DNA from: Pseudomonas sp. M30-35
GTDB taxonomy: Bacteria; Pseudomonadota; Gammaproteobacteria; Pseudomonadales; Pseudomonadaceae
Assembly: GCF_002163625.1 (NCBI RefSeq)
Contig: NZ_CP020892.1
Coordinates: 3,224,001-3,288,000 of the forward strand
Reading direction: 5' to 3'
DNA length: 64,000 nt
Shown here: piece by piece, positions 44,748 through 53,809 of the stretch
Layout: every line of letters starts with the position of its first letter
How positions within the stretch are numbered: position 1 is the first letter of the stretch
The notes under the pieces: model-generated
Seen by the model: only the letters and a program-made list of their open reading frames with translations
The model's database searches: none
Told to the model about the DNA's origin: nothing
Translations under genes and position numbers: made by a program

Positions 44748-45974
44748 ATGACTGATGTCCAACAAAATCCTTTGCTACGCCTGCTTAACCGCACCAGTTT
44801 GGTTAGCCAAATTATTATTGGCCTGATTGCCGGTATCGCGCTGGCCTTCTTCCTGCCAAGCCTCGCCTTGAAAGTTTCACTACTCGGCAATGTTTTTGTA
44901 TCCGCACTGAAAGCCGTCGCGCCGGTGCTGGTATTTATATTGGTCGCTGCATCCATCGCCAATCACCAGCACGGCCAACAGACGCACATCCGTCCCATTC
45001 TATTGCTTTATCTACTGGGCACTTTTACTGCAGCCATTATTGCTGTGATCGCCAGCTTTGCCTTCCCATCAAGTCTGACACTGGTGAGCAACAGCGCTGA
45101 ACTGTCGCCACCGGGCGGTATCAGTGAAGTACTCACCACCCTGCTGATGAATATCGTCGACAACCCGGTCAACGCACTGCTCAACGGCAACTTCATTGGC
45201 ATTTTGGCGTGGGCAATCGGCTTGGGCTTTGCCTTCCGCCACGCCGCACCCGGCAGCAAGCAAATACTCAGCGATCTCTCGAGCGCTGTGACCTCAATTG
45301 TCAAAATGGTAATCCGCCTAGCACCACTGGGCATCTTTGGTCTCGTCGCAGCAACGCTGGCTGAAACCGGCATGAGCGCCCTGCTCGACTACTTGCACCT
45401 GCTGCTGGTATTGGTCGGCTGCATGCTCTTCGTTGCCTTGGTGGTCAACCCGATCATCGTCTTCTGCAAGATCCGCCGTAACCCATACCCGCTGGTCTTC
45501 ACCTGCCTGCGTGAAAGCGGTATTACTGCGTTTTTCACCCGCAGCTCGGCGGCCAACATTCCGGTAAACCTGCAGCTTTGCCAGCGTCTGGGTCTGCATG
45601 AGGAGACTTACTCAGTCTCGATCCCACTGGGCGCAACCATCAACATGGCGGGCGCAGCCATCACCATTACGGTGCTAACCCTGGCGGCAGTTCACACGCT
45701 GGGTATTACGATTGACCTGCCGACAGCTATCCTGCTGAGCCTGCTGGCTTCAATCAGTGCCTGTGGTGCCTCTGGGGTTGCCGGTGGTTCGCTGCTGCTG
45801 ATCCCGCTGGCATGCAGCCTGTTTGGCATTCCGAATGATGTGGCCATGCAAGTTGTGGCAGTTGGCTTCATCATCGGGATTGTGCAGGACTCTGCCGAAA
45901 CCGCACTTAACTCTTCGACCGATGCCCTGTTCACTGCAGCGGCCTGTCTCGGCCACACGCGCAAAACTGGCTAA
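44748..45974 (+). CDS. sstT: Sodium:serine/threonine symporter SstT
   Basis: 408 aa from the ATG at 44748; the open frame before it does not look like protein. DAACS-type carrier with about eight membrane helices and two hairpin loops: [20 protein letters not shown] and [20 protein letters not shown] are the substrate- and Na+-binding regions. It imports Ser/Thr with Na+. Monocistronic with its own terminator. Confidence 0.92.
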   Translation: MTDVQQNPLLRLLNRTSLVSQIIIGLIAGIALAFFLPSLALKVSLLGNVFVSALKAVAPVLVFILVAASIANHQHGQQTHIRPILLLYLLGTFTAAIIAVIASFAFPSSLTLVSNSAELSPPGGISEVLTTLLMNIVDNPVNALLNGNFIGILAWAIGLGFAFRHAAPGSKQILSDLSSAVTSIVKMVIRLAPLGIFGLVAATLAETGMSALLDYLHLLLVLVGCMLFVALVVNPIIVFCKIRRNPYPLVFTCLRESGITAFFTRSSAANIPVNLQLCQRLGLHEETYSVSIPLGATINMAGAAITITVLTLAAVHTLGITIDLPTAILLSLLASISACGASGVAGGSLLLIPLACSLFGIPNDVAMQVVAVGFIIGIVQDSAETALNSSTDALFTAAACLGHTRKTG

Positions 45975-45989
45975 ACTGACGTCGCTGAA

Positions 45990-46026
45990 ATGAAAAAGGC
46001 TTACGCATTGCGTAAGCCTTTTTATT
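45990..46026 (+). terminator. Rho-independent terminator of sstT
   Basis: 14-bp perfect stem AAAAAGGCTTACGC/GCGTAAGCCTTTTT with a 3-nt loop and T tail, 20 nt past the sstT stop. It also faces the end of the tRNA-Arg gene on the other strand. Confidence 0.92.
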
Positions 46027-46101
46027 TGGCGTCCCCTACTGGAGTCGAACCAGTATCTAGCCCTTAGGAGGGGCTTGTTCTATCCATTAAACTAAGGAGA
46101 C
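46027..46101 (-). tRNA. tRNA-Arg (CCT anticodon)
   Basis: 75 nt with encoded CCA. The acceptor stem (GTCTCCT/AGGGGAC), anticodon arm AGCCC-CTCCTAA-GGGCT and T arm with GGTTCGACTCC all fold. Anticodon CCT. No integrated element is attached. Confidence 0.95.
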
Positions 46102-46242
46102 AGAGCGGATAAGCAACCCACAGCATTTGTGCAAGGTTACTCGTAACCGGCCGGCATGTTACCCAGCCTCGATAGATTTGTCATGCATGAGCAACGTCAG
46201 CATAAGCAAATCATCCGCACTAAACCAGGCAAGCGACTCAGT

Positions 46243-47298
46243 CTACTGACCGCCAAAACGCTCTTCAGCCAGTTGATCAGCAACGGCTGTGGTGGTTTTG
46301 CCTTCACTTTCGGCACGCTTGAATATCTGCTCAAGCGTCGTACCAATGCCTTCGATATGTGTCTTCAGCTCAAGCGCGCTGCCGCCGCTACGCTCAAAGT
46401 AGATATCAATAATTCCGCCAGCATTAATCGCGTAATCCGGTGCGTACAACACACCTTTACTGAGTAACTCTTGCGCCAGCTGTGCATCAGCCAATTGATT
46501 ATTCGCCGCACCCGCAACAATCGGTGCACGCAAGACATCCAAAACTTGCAAATTGATGATGCCACCCATGGCACACGGCGCGAAAACATCAACATCCAAT
46601 CCATAGATATCACTCTGCGTTACCGCTTTAGCGCCCAGTTGCTCGACTGCCCGGCGCACATTGGCTTCAACAATATCGCACACCCACACCTGCGCCCCAG
46701 CGTCACGCAGATGCTTGGCCAAGCTGAAACCAACTTGGCCAACCCCCTGAATAGCGACGCGTAGACCGTTAAGATCATCACGCCCCAGACGTTGTTTGAC
46801 CGCAACTTTGATCCCCACAAACACACCGTAAGCCGTCGCCGGTGATGGATCACCGCTGCGCTGACCACCTTCAAGGGTTTCACGTACGCCAGCGCCAGCA
46901 ACATGACGCGTACGCTCAGCCATAATCTGCATTTCTGCAACACCGGTGCCAGAGTCAGCTGCGGTGATATAGCGGCCGCCTAAACTGTCGACAAAATCGC
47001 CCATTGCTTGAAACAAGGCAGTGCTTTTAGCGGTATGCGGATCCCCAATAATCACCGCTTTACCACCGCCCAGCGGCAAATTCGCCAGCGCTGATTTATA
47101 GGTCATGCCGCGTGACAGCCTGAGCACATCACGTAACGCGGCTTGATCATCGACGTAAGGCCACATCCGGCAGCCGCCTAGCGCTGGCCCCAGGTTGCGG
47201 TTATGAATCGCAATTATTGCTTTTAACCCGCTCGCTTTATCGTGACCAAACACCACCTGTTGATGGTGATCGAACTCGACATGTGAGAACACTGACAT
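46243..47298 (-). CDS. Leucine/valine dehydrogenase family amino acid dehydrogenase
   Basis: 351 aa from the ATG at 47298 (GAGGA upstream). Glu/Leu/Phe/Val dehydrogenase: catalytic Lys in [19 protein letters not shown] near the N-terminus, Rossmann motif [10 protein letters not shown] at about 190, and [19 protein letters not shown] near the C-terminus. It oxidatively deaminates branched-chain amino acids to 2-oxoacids with NAD+. Leu versus Val or Phe preference cannot be read here. It is followed upstream by the 2-oxoacid oxidoreductase gene on the same strand. Confidence 0.88.
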   Translation of the reverse strand: MSVFSHVEFDHHQQVVFGHDKASGLKAIIAIHNRNLGPALGGCRMWPYVDDQAALRDVLRLSRGMTYKSALANLPLGGGKAVIIGDPHTAKSTALFQAMGDFVDSLGGRYITAADSGTGVAEMQIMAERTRHVAGAGVRETLEGGQRSGDPSPATAYGVFVGIKVAVKQRLGRDDLNGLRVAIQGVGQVGFSLAKHLRDAGAQVWVCDIVEANVRRAVEQLGAKAVTQSDIYGLDVDVFAPCAMGGIINLQVLDVLRAPIVAGAANNQLADAQLAQELLSKGVLYAPDYAINAGGIIDIYFERSGGSALELKTHIEGIGTTLEQIFKRAESEGKTTTAVADQLAEERFGGQ

Positions 47299-47373
47299 TA
47301 ACAATCCTCAACTTATAGTTATTGATGGCGAGGGCTAACCGAGCCCTCGCCAGATAGGTGTGATCAGCCCGTG

Positions 47374-50300
47374 CTAGGCGGCTGGTTCGTAGAGTTTGAC
47401 TGCGGATATTTCGCTGACCAGCATGCGTGCCTGCAACTCGCTGGCGAGTATTTTGGCCTGCGCAGTCGCGTGTTCCTTGATATGGCCATAACCACGAATC
47501 TGCTCAGGAACCTCCGCCAGAGCCACCGCTGCGTCGTAGTTACCTGCGTGCAGGTTAGTGATGATGAAAGCCACAGTCTGCTGATATTGCTCCAGCAGTT
47601 GATGCTCCATTTTGCGTTCGACGCTGTAACCGAATGGGTCCAGCGGCGTGCCACGCAGAAACTTAAATTTAGCCAACACAGCAAAGGCCTTGAGCATCCA
47701 CGGACCAAATTTTCGTTTACGCGGCTCACCGGTCGTTGATGAACGATCACTCAACCAAGAAGGCGCCAGATAAAACTGCAGCGTGTAATCACCTTCAAAC
47801 TGCGCTTGCAACTGCTTGATAAACTCACCGTCGCTATACAGCCGCGCCACTTCGTATTCATCTTTGTAAGCCAAGAGTTTGAAGTAATAGCGCGCCACCG
47901 CTTTGCTTAGACGCTGCTCTGCATGGCTATCAATTTTCTCTACCTGCTCGACCAACTTGCGATAACCCTGCGCATACGCAGCGCTTTGGTACTGGGTCAA
48001 ATAGCCGACCCGGAACTCAACAATCTCCTTCAGGGTTTCACTACGAGGGACTTGGCTAATTACTGGTTTGGCCAAGCGCTCAACTGCAGCGATGTCATGC
48101 GCCGCACGGCGCCCCCAGAGAAACGCCTGCTGGTTAAGTTCGACCGCAACGCCATTTAGCTCAATAGCCTTGTTGATTGCCTCGGCAGAAACCGGAACAA
48201 AGCCTTTTTGATAGGCATAACCGAGCATGAATAAGTTGGTTGCAATGGTGTCGCCCAACAAGCGAGTTGCCAGACTCGTTGCATCAACAAAATGAGTTTT
48301 AGCAGCACCTACTGCCTCAACCAACGCCTCGCGCATCTGCGCCCCCGGCACTTGCGCGTCAGGGTTACGGGTGAATTCAGCCGTTGCCGCTTCATGACTG
48401 TTGATCACCGCATGGGCGATTTGATCATTAAGCTTGGCCAATGCGTCTTCGCTGGCTGCAACCACGAGATCGCAGCCCAGCAGCAAATCAGCCTCGCCAG
48501 CCGCAATACGCACGGCGAAGATATCGTCCTGCTTGGCAGCAATACGAATATGGGTCACCACCGGACCAAATTTTTGTGCCAATCCGGCTTGGTCCAGCAC
48601 GCTGCAACCTTTGCCCTCAATATGCGCGGCCATGCCCAGCAGTGCGCCAACGGTTGTGACACCACTACCGCCAACACCCGGCAGGAGGATATTCCACGGC
48701 CGCTTCAAGTCTGGCTTACGCGGCTCAGGCAATGCGATGAACAGCGCGTTCACACCCACAGCTTCAGGCTTGCGCAAGCTACCGCCATGCACGGTTACAA
48801 AGCTTGGGCAAAAGCCCTCAACGCAGCTGAAATCCTTATTGCAGGCGTTCTGATCAATCTCACGCTTGCGCCCCAACTCTGTTTCCAGCGGCAACACCGC
48901 CAGACAGTTGGATTTAACACTGCAGTCGCCACAGCCTTCGCAAACTGCGGGGTTGATAAAGGCGCGCTTTTGCGGATCAACCAACTTACCGCGCTTGCGC
49001 CGGCGACGTTTTTCAGTGGCACAGGTTTGGTCGTAGATGATCACCGAAACGCCTTTGAATTCACGTAACTCACGCTGAACTGCGTCCAGGTCAAGGCGAT
49101 GGTGAAAGCTGACGATCGGTGCAAAGCCATCACGACTCGGGTATTTATCCGGCTCATCACTGACCAGAGCGATACGTTTGACCCCTTCGGCAAACACTTG
49201 CTGGCTGAGCTGGTCGACACGTAGCTCACCATCAATCGGCTGGCCACCGGTCATGGCCACCGCGTCGTTGTAGAGGATTTTATAGGTAATGTTGACCCCG
49301 GCAGCGACAGCCGCTCGCAGCGCCAACTGCCCTGAGTGAAAGTAAGTGCCGTCACCCAAGTTCTGGAAAATATGCGGTGTATCGGTAAATGGCGCCTGAC
49401 CGATCCACGTAGCGCCCTCGCCGCCCATCTGGGTGAATGTATCGGTGTTGCGATCCATCCACTGAGTCATGTAATGACAACCAATGCCGCCCTGCGCACG
49501 ACTGCCTTCAGGCAGTTTGGTCGAGGTATTATGTGGGCAGCCTGAACAAAAATGCGGCGTGCGCACGGTGGTGTGTTTTGGCGCGGCAAGCGAGGCTTCT
49601 TTGGCAGCCAAAAACGCCAGTCGGGCCTGAATTTGCTCGCTGCTGTAAATCGGTTCAAGACGCTTGGCGATTGCTCGCGCAATCATCGCTGGAGTCAGTT
49701 CACTGAGGTTCGGCAACAACGACTTACCGGTTTCATCAAACTCGCCAACCACCCGCGGACGCTTGCCCACTGGCCAGTTATAAAGCTGGCCGGTAAGTTG
49801 GTCCTCAATAATGCCGCGCTTCTCTTCCACTACCAGAATTTCATCAAGACCTTCGGCAAACTGATGCACCGAAACAGGTTCCAGCGGCCAGCTCATCCCG
49901 ACCTTGAATACGCGCAACCCAACCTGAGCACATAAATCCTCGTCTAACCCTAGATCCTCAAGGGCTTGGCGAACGTCCAGATAAGATTTCCCCGTGGTGA
50001 TAATGCCCAACCGCGGGTTAGGTGAGTCGAGCTTCACCTGATTCAGGTTATTGGCCAAGGCAAACGCCCGCGCGGCGTAAATTTTGTAGATATTTAAGCG
50101 TTTTTCCTGCACCAGCGGTGGATCTGGCCAGCGGATATGGACACCGTCTTCCGGCAGTTCGAAATCGGTTGGATACTTGACCTCTATGCGCAGCGGATCG
50201 ACATCAACCACCGCAGATGAGTCAACATTTTCGGCGATGGTTTTCAGTGCAACCCAGCAACCGCTGTAGCGCGAAAGCTCCCAACCGATGATCCCGTAGT

Positions 50301-50841
50301 CGAGAATTTCCTGAACATTGGACGGGTTCAGTACCGGGATAGAGGCTGCGATAAACGCGTGCTCACTCTGGTTGGCGATACTCGATGACTTACAGCCGTG
50401 ATCATCACCTGCCAGCAATAACACGCCGCCATGCTTCGATACGCCTGCGGAGTTACCGTGTTTGAACACATCACCACAGCGATCAACACCGGGGCCCTTG
50501 CCGTACCACATGGCAAATACGCCGTCGTAGCGCGCACCGGGAAACAGATTGGTTTGCTGACTGCCCCACACCGAGGTAGCTGCCAACTCTTCGTTGACCC
50601 CTGGCTGGAAGTGGATGTGGTTGTCTTTGAGAAACTGCTTGGCTTCCCACAGGCTTTTATCCAGGTTGCCCAGTGGCGAGCCGCGGTAGCCGGAGATAAA
50701 GCAGGCGGTACTCAGCCCTTGAGCTACGTCGCGCTGCTTTTGCAGCATGGGTAAACGAGTCAAAGCTTGAGTGCCAGTCAGGTAAAGATGACCAGTTGCA
50801 AGGCGATACTTGTCATCCAGGCGGATTTCGGCCAGAGACAT
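47374..50841 (-). CDS. Indolepyruvate ferredoxin oxidoreductase family protein (fused)
   Basis: 1155 aa, fused alpha-gamma type. N-terminal pyrimidine/TPP region (LPMLQKQRDVAQGLSTACFI, FISGYRGSPLG); central TPP domain with HFCSGCPHNTST and a Fe-S segment (NPAVCEGCGDCSVKSNC, then CNKDFSCVEGFCPSFV); gamma domain with LLPGVGGSGVTTVGALLGMA; and a C-terminal domain of unknown role. It decarboxylates aryl or branched 2-oxoacids to acyl-CoA, reducing ferredoxin. AAGGAG lies 8 nt before the ATG. Confidence 0.9.
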   Translation of the reverse strand: MSLAEIRLDDKYRLATGHLYLTGTQALTRLPMLQKQRDVAQGLSTACFISGYRGSPLGNLDKSLWEAKQFLKDNHIHFQPGVNEELAATSVWGSQQTNLFPGARYDGVFAMWYGKGPGVDRCGDVFKHGNSAGVSKHGGVLLLAGDDHGCKSSSIANQSEHAFIAASIPVLNPSNVQEILDYGIIGWELSRYSGCWVALKTIAENVDSSAVVDVDPLRIEVKYPTDFELPEDGVHIRWPDPPLVQEKRLNIYKIYAARAFALANNLNQVKLDSPNPRLGIITTGKSYLDVRQALEDLGLDEDLCAQVGLRVFKVGMSWPLEPVSVHQFAEGLDEILVVEEKRGIIEDQLTGQLYNWPVGKRPRVVGEFDETGKSLLPNLSELTPAMIARAIAKRLEPIYSSEQIQARLAFLAAKEASLAAPKHTTVRTPHFCSGCPHNTSTKLPEGSRAQGGIGCHYMTQWMDRNTDTFTQMGGEGATWIGQAPFTDTPHIFQNLGDGTYFHSGQLALRAAVAAGVNITYKILYNDAVAMTGGQPIDGELRVDQLSQQVFAEGVKRIALVSDEPDKYPSRDGFAPIVSFHHRLDLDAVQRELREFKGVSVIIYDQTCATEKRRRRKRGKLVDPQKRAFINPAVCEGCGDCSVKSNCLAVLPLETELGRKREIDQNACNKDFSCVEGFCPSFVTVHGGSLRKPEAVGVNALFIALPEPRKPDLKRPWNILLPGVGGSGVTTVGALLGMAAHIEGKGCSVLDQAGLAQKFGPVVTHIRIAAKQDDIFAVRIAAGEADLLLGCDLVVAASEDALAKLNDQIAHAVINSHEAATAEFTRNPDAQVPGAQMREALVEAVGAAKTHFVDATSLATRLLGDTIATNLFMLGYAYQKGFVPVSAEAINKAIELNGVAVELNQQAFLWGRRAAHDIAAVERLAKPVISQVPRSETLKEIVEFRVGYLTQYQSAAYAQGYRKLVEQVEKIDSHAEQRLSKAVARYYFKLLAYKDEYEVARLYSDGEFIKQLQAQFEGDYTLQFYLAPSWLSDRSSTTGEPRKRKFGPWMLKAFAVLAKFKFLRGTPLDPFGYSVERKMEHQLLEQYQQTVAFIITNLHAGNYDAAVALAEVPEQIRGYGHIKEHATAQAKILASELQARMLVSEISAVKLYEPAA

Positions 50842-50903
50842 GTGGGCGCTCCTTTTATTATTTTGGCGACCTAGGCGGCATCGGTTATTGCCACCTTCAT
50901 TTA

Positions 50904-50926
50904 TCAGCGCAGGATCTCCGCGCTGA
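50904..50926. promoter_or_regulatory. Inverted repeat in the lrp-oxidoreductase divergent region
   Basis: 7-bp arms TCAGCGC/GCGCTGA with a 9-nt spacer, about 65 nt upstream of the oxidoreductase start. A candidate operator for the divergent Lrp-type regulator, or a leader hairpin. Confidence 0.4.
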
Positions 50927-51038
50927 CATCTGCCTAAGAATATGACTCGTCGGTACTGATTTTTTATTTCTAAATTGGCAGAAAAACGTCAATACTGAGC
51001 ATGAGCTATCCAATAAAAACAACCAAACTGGATTATTC

Positions 51039-51506
51039 ATGCAAGAAAAATTGAGTCCCATCGATCGCAAGATTTTGCGCTTGCTGCAACACAATGCCGA
51101 CCTGTCGGCTGCTGAGATCGCAGAACGGGTTGAGTTGTCACAATCACCTTGCTGGCGGCGGATTCACCGCATGCAAGAAGAAGGCTTGATTGAGCGCAAA
51201 GTTGCCCTGCTCAGCCATAAACAACTGGGCTTCAGCACAACAGTGTTTGTCGACATCAAATTATCGGCGCACGGGCGCAACAATCTAGAAGAGTTTGAGA
51301 AAGCTATTGTTGGCTACCCGCAAGTATTGGAGTGCCACACCATGGCTGGTGGCTCGGACTATTTGCTTAAAGTCGTGGCCAAGGACATCGCGAGTTACGA
51401 GCGCTTCTTACGCGATCATTTGCTACAGCGCCCGCATGTACAGGAAGCGCACTCACACATCGCCATGAGCGAGGTCAAGCGCACCACAGAATTGCCCTTG
51501 GATTAG
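51039..51506 (+). CDS. Lrp/AsnC family transcriptional regulator
   Basis: 155 aa. N-terminal HTH (LSPIDRKILRLLQHNADLSA, AEIAERVELSQSPCWRRIHR) and C-terminal RAM/AsnC ligand domain (ECHTMAGGSDYLLKVVAKDI). It is divergent from the 2-oxoacid oxidoreductase gene, the common layout for a local regulator responding to an amino acid or oxoacid. Probable target: that gene. Confidence 0.92.
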   Translation: MQEKLSPIDRKILRLLQHNADLSAAEIAERVELSQSPCWRRIHRMQEEGLIERKVALLSHKQLGFSTTVFVDIKLSAHGRNNLEEFEKAIVGYPQVLECHTMAGGSDYLLKVVAKDIASYERFLRDHLLQRPHVQEAHSHIAMSEVKRTTELPLD

Positions 51507-51532
51507 CCAATAACTAGATTAGCCAATAACTA
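51501..51532. repeat. Perfect 16-bp tandem duplication spanning two stop codons
   Basis: GATTAGCCAATAACTA occurs twice in a row (51501-51516, 51517-51532). The first copy holds the TAG of the Lrp-type gene; the second holds the phnN stop on the other strand. There is no terminator between these convergent genes. Confidence 0.95.
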
Positions 51533-52096
51533 GGCGCATGCGCGTTTGGGTCCGATCAGACTGATCAGGCTCGCAACTGTTTGCTCGAAGTCATTGGAGT
51601 TGTCCAGCACCACCAACTGCTCATCACCTGCAGCCACTTCGTTGGTGAATCGCGCATTGCGCGCTAATCGCTGTTCGATCTCAGGCTCACTTTCACGCCC
51701 ACGCTTGAGTAGACGCTCACGTAACACCGCGTCATCAACCTTAAGCAATACGGCCAGCATGTCTGGATAACGCACTCGCGCCTCAGACAAATACGCACGT
51801 GAGCCGTTAACCAACACGTTATCACCAGCGGCCAGCCACGCATTTATTTGCCTGGGAATGCCGTACGCCAAGCCATTCGCCTGCCAACTCATGGCGAATG
51901 CACCCACCCATTTCTGCTCATCAAAGGCGGTAGGCGACAGCGATATCGCATCCTCACCCACAGCCTCAGCAGAACGCGTGATAACTCTGCGTGCAACGCG
52001 ACAACCCATCTCAGCCAGTTGTTCGCGGGCAGCATTTAATAGGCTGTCCTTGCCGGACCCCGAAGGACCAATGAGATAGATCAACCTACCCGCCAT
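51530..52096 (-). CDS. phnN: Ribose 1,5-bisphosphate phosphokinase PhnN
   Basis: 188 aa from the ATG at 52096 (AAGGTG upstream); a TTG one codon earlier is less likely. Walker A LIGPSGSGKDSLL near the N-terminus; guanylate-kinase-like fold; NVLVNGSRAYLSEARVRYPD and LLKRGRESEPEIEQRLARN fit PhnN. It phosphorylates ribose 1,5-bisphosphate to PRPP. Normally a C-P lyase operon member, but here only phnH accompanies it; it could serve an alternative PRPP route. Confidence 0.85.
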   Translation of the reverse strand: MAGRLIYLIGPSGSGKDSLLNAAREQLAEMGCRVARRVITRSAEAVGEDAISLSPTAFDEQKWVGAFAMSWQANGLAYGIPRQINAWLAAGDNVLVNGSRAYLSEARVRYPDMLAVLLKVDDAVLRERLLKRGRESEPEIEQRLARNARFTNEVAAGDEQLVVLDNSNDFEQTVASLISLIGPKRACA

Positions 52097-52222
52097 CAAA
52101 ACACCTTAATGCTAAAAACAGTGACTATCCGAGAGGGAATCATAGGCCTTGTCACGCCCAACAAACACCCCTGCTGCGACCGTCTGGATGTTTTATCACC
52201 ACGCCGGGCGAATGTTCATGGC

Positions 52223-52870
52223 TCAAGCACCTAATTCTGTATCGGCCTCGCTCGCAAACACATGAGTACTGCGCGGCAAAGCCAACAACTGTCGACCCGC
52301 TGAAAAATATATATCCAGGCCTTGGGGGAAATTATTGCGGGCGCTACGTTGCTCCCAGAACGTTTCAGCTAACGGAAGACGCACACGCCTGACGTCAATC
52401 ACGCCATTGCGCTGTACTTGTTTGATACCGGGGCCGCGCCAACGCAACTCGGGCCCAGCAGCTAAATTATCCAGCTGAACAATCAAGGTGCATGCACGGC
52501 CCGGGCAGGCATCAAGTCCATTGTCGAAATCAGCCAGATTATCCAGCTCAGCCACTCCCAACAATGCAAAACGCGCTGCCTGGCGCAACTCAACAAACGT
52601 ACAGCCGCAATGAATAGCCAAAGCCATGCGCAAACCTGGAGTGTCCAAGCTTGGCCCTAGCCACACCTGCGAATCCACATCCAACAAGGCCACGCACAAA
52701 GCAAATGTCGCCTCATCAAGCGGCGACTGCACATACATCCACTCATCAGCCCGCTGAATCTGCCCCGGTGCAGCCATCGCCTGCCGTGCAAGTGAGAAGC
52801 TGGCCCTGACCTTCAGCACTGGCGAGTCGAGCTCGCGTTTCAAGCACATCACACTGAGTGCCGCACTCAT
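52223..52870 (-). CDS. phnH: PhnH-like C-P lyase subunit, orphan
   Basis: 215 aa. The conserved PhnH order is readable: FSLARQAMAAPGQIQRADEW near the N-terminus, ALLDVDSQVWLGPSLDTPGL, GRACTLIVQLDNL, LRWRGPGIKQVQ, then FPQGLDIYFSAGRQLLALPR and ST. PhnH is a structural subunit of the PhnGHIJ complex. Frame and length are intact, yet phnI, phnJ, phnK, phnL and phnM are missing and phnG is at best a scar, so it cannot support C-P lyase here. AGGAG lies 9 nt before the ATG. Confidence 0.8.
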   Translation of the reverse strand: MSAALSVMCLKRELDSPVLKVRASFSLARQAMAAPGQIQRADEWMYVQSPLDEATFALCVALLDVDSQVWLGPSLDTPGLRMALAIHCGCTFVELRQAARFALLGVAELDNLADFDNGLDACPGRACTLIVQLDNLAAGPELRWRGPGIKQVQRNGVIDVRRVRLPLAETFWEQRSARNNFPQGLDIYFSAGRQLLALPRSTHVFASEADTELGA

Positions 52871-52955
52871 CAGCCTGTCTCCTCTGCATCACATCTTCAA
52901 CACTAGCCAGTTTGACTTGAAGCGCCATACACCGCTGGTCAGTAGCTACCTGCTT
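52866..52955 (-). pseudogene. Possible phnG C-terminal scar
   Basis: Immediately upstream of phnH an in-frame stretch reads VKLASVEDVMQRRQADE after a stop. It aligns loosely with the PhnG C-terminus I remember from E. coli (ASRVDFFTMVRG), at the place phnG should end. About 30 codons remain, without start or stop. The similarity is short and may be chance. Confidence 0.3.
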
Positions 52956-53378
52956 TTAGCTGACGCGCACTCGCCAAAAGCCAAAATGATGTCAAAATAG
53001 AACTACACTTCAAAGTAATCACTAAGACTCAAGTACCTAGCTTTCGAACAAAACTAGCACTCAAAGGTGTCAATGAAGTGACCCTTTACCGCCAACAAAC
53101 AATTCACTCTGGCCTTTATTCACGGGCTAAAAATGTGGGAGTTGGCCTATTTATGCCGAGCAAAGCTCAAATAAACCATGCTCGGCTGGCAATCGGTTTT
53201 AGATTCAATGAAAATACGCCGTATAATTGGCGTCAAAAAGTCACCTGAATTTCCACTGCATCTTAATGATATGGATTGCATTTCTAGCTGAACGGCTAGG
53301 CAGAAATATGGTCATAACCGGTGACAATTATGCAGCTCAACGCACGCATCGATCCTCTGACTAACCGGTTTCCAAAGT
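52871..53378. other. phnH-amrZ divergent intergenic region (508 bp)
   Basis: Contains the possible phnG scar (to 52955), then an unassigned stretch, and the amrZ control region with a palindrome around a TATAAT (53216-53233). No other CDS, RNA or repeat is supported. Confidence 0.6.
53216..53233 (+). promoter_or_regulatory. Palindrome over a TATAAT box upstream of amrZ
   Basis: ACGCC and GGCGT flank GTATAATT, so a perfect -10 box (53222-53227) sits within the palindrome; the -35 (TTAGAT at 53199-53204) is poor. It is 150 nt before amrZ. AmrZ represses its own gene in P. aeruginosa, so this is a candidate operator; the match to known AmrZ sites was not tested. Confidence 0.4.
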
Positions 53379-53705
53379 ATGCGACCTATGAAACAAGCTA
53401 CCTACTCCAGCCGCACAGCTGACAAATTTGTTGTTCGTTTACCTGACGGTATGCGCGAGCGTATTGCTGATGTAGCGCGGAATCACCACCGCAGCATGAA
53501 CTCGGAAATTATTGCCCGCCTGGAGCAAAGCATGCTTCAGGAAGGCAGTCTGGACGACGAACTCAATGTACGCCTAGACAGCCCTGAGCTGTCGCTTCAT
53601 GAGCGCGAGCTGCTTCAGCGTTTTCGTCAACTCACGCGCAGGCAACAAAATGCTCTTGTGGCACTCATTGCCCACGATGCCGAAATGGCGGCAGAAGAAG
53701 CTTAA
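53379..53705 (+). CDS. amrZ: Ribbon-helix-helix regulator AmrZ
   Basis: 108 aa. Arc-type ribbon-helix-helix domain near the N-terminus ([39 protein letters not shown]), followed by the AmrZ tetramerisation region ([20 protein letters not shown]). In Pseudomonas AmrZ controls alginate, c-di-GMP enzymes and motility, including fleQ repression. The ATG has no clear ribosome site. Monocistronic with a strong terminator. Confidence 0.93.
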   Translation: MRPMKQATYSSRTADKFVVRLPDGMRERIADVARNHHRSMNSEIIARLEQSMLQEGSLDDELNVRLDSPELSLHERELLQRFRQLTRRQQNALVALIAHDAEMAAEEA

Positions 53706-53714
53706 GCAACACAA

Positions 53715-53745
53715 TTAAAAAACCGGCCTTAGCCGGTTTTTTATT
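53715..53745. terminator. Bidirectional terminator between amrZ and oadB
   Basis: 11-bp perfect stem AAAAAACCGGC/GCCGGTTTTTT with a 4-nt loop, 12 nt past the amrZ stop and 65 nt past the oadB stop on the other strand; U-tracts on both sides. Confidence 0.92.
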
Positions 53746-53809
53746 GCCTCAAATAAACTGAATCAGTGCCGCACTAGCGGCGACACTTGCTGCCATCATC
53801 AGCGTAAAG

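Noticed and set aside
46027..46242. tRNA-Arg(CCT) as an attachment site of an integrated island
   Set aside because: No integrase, no repeated tRNA 3' end, and ordinary housekeeping genes on both sides.
48292..49068. 258-aa plus-strand ORF opposite the 2-oxoacid oxidoreductase gene
   Set aside because: Cys/His/Arg-rich shadow of a strong 1155-aa gene; no start signal or family match.
52100..52222. Remnant of phnM between phnH and phnN
   Set aside because: All three minus frames were read; stops occur early and no PhnM-like end was recognised.
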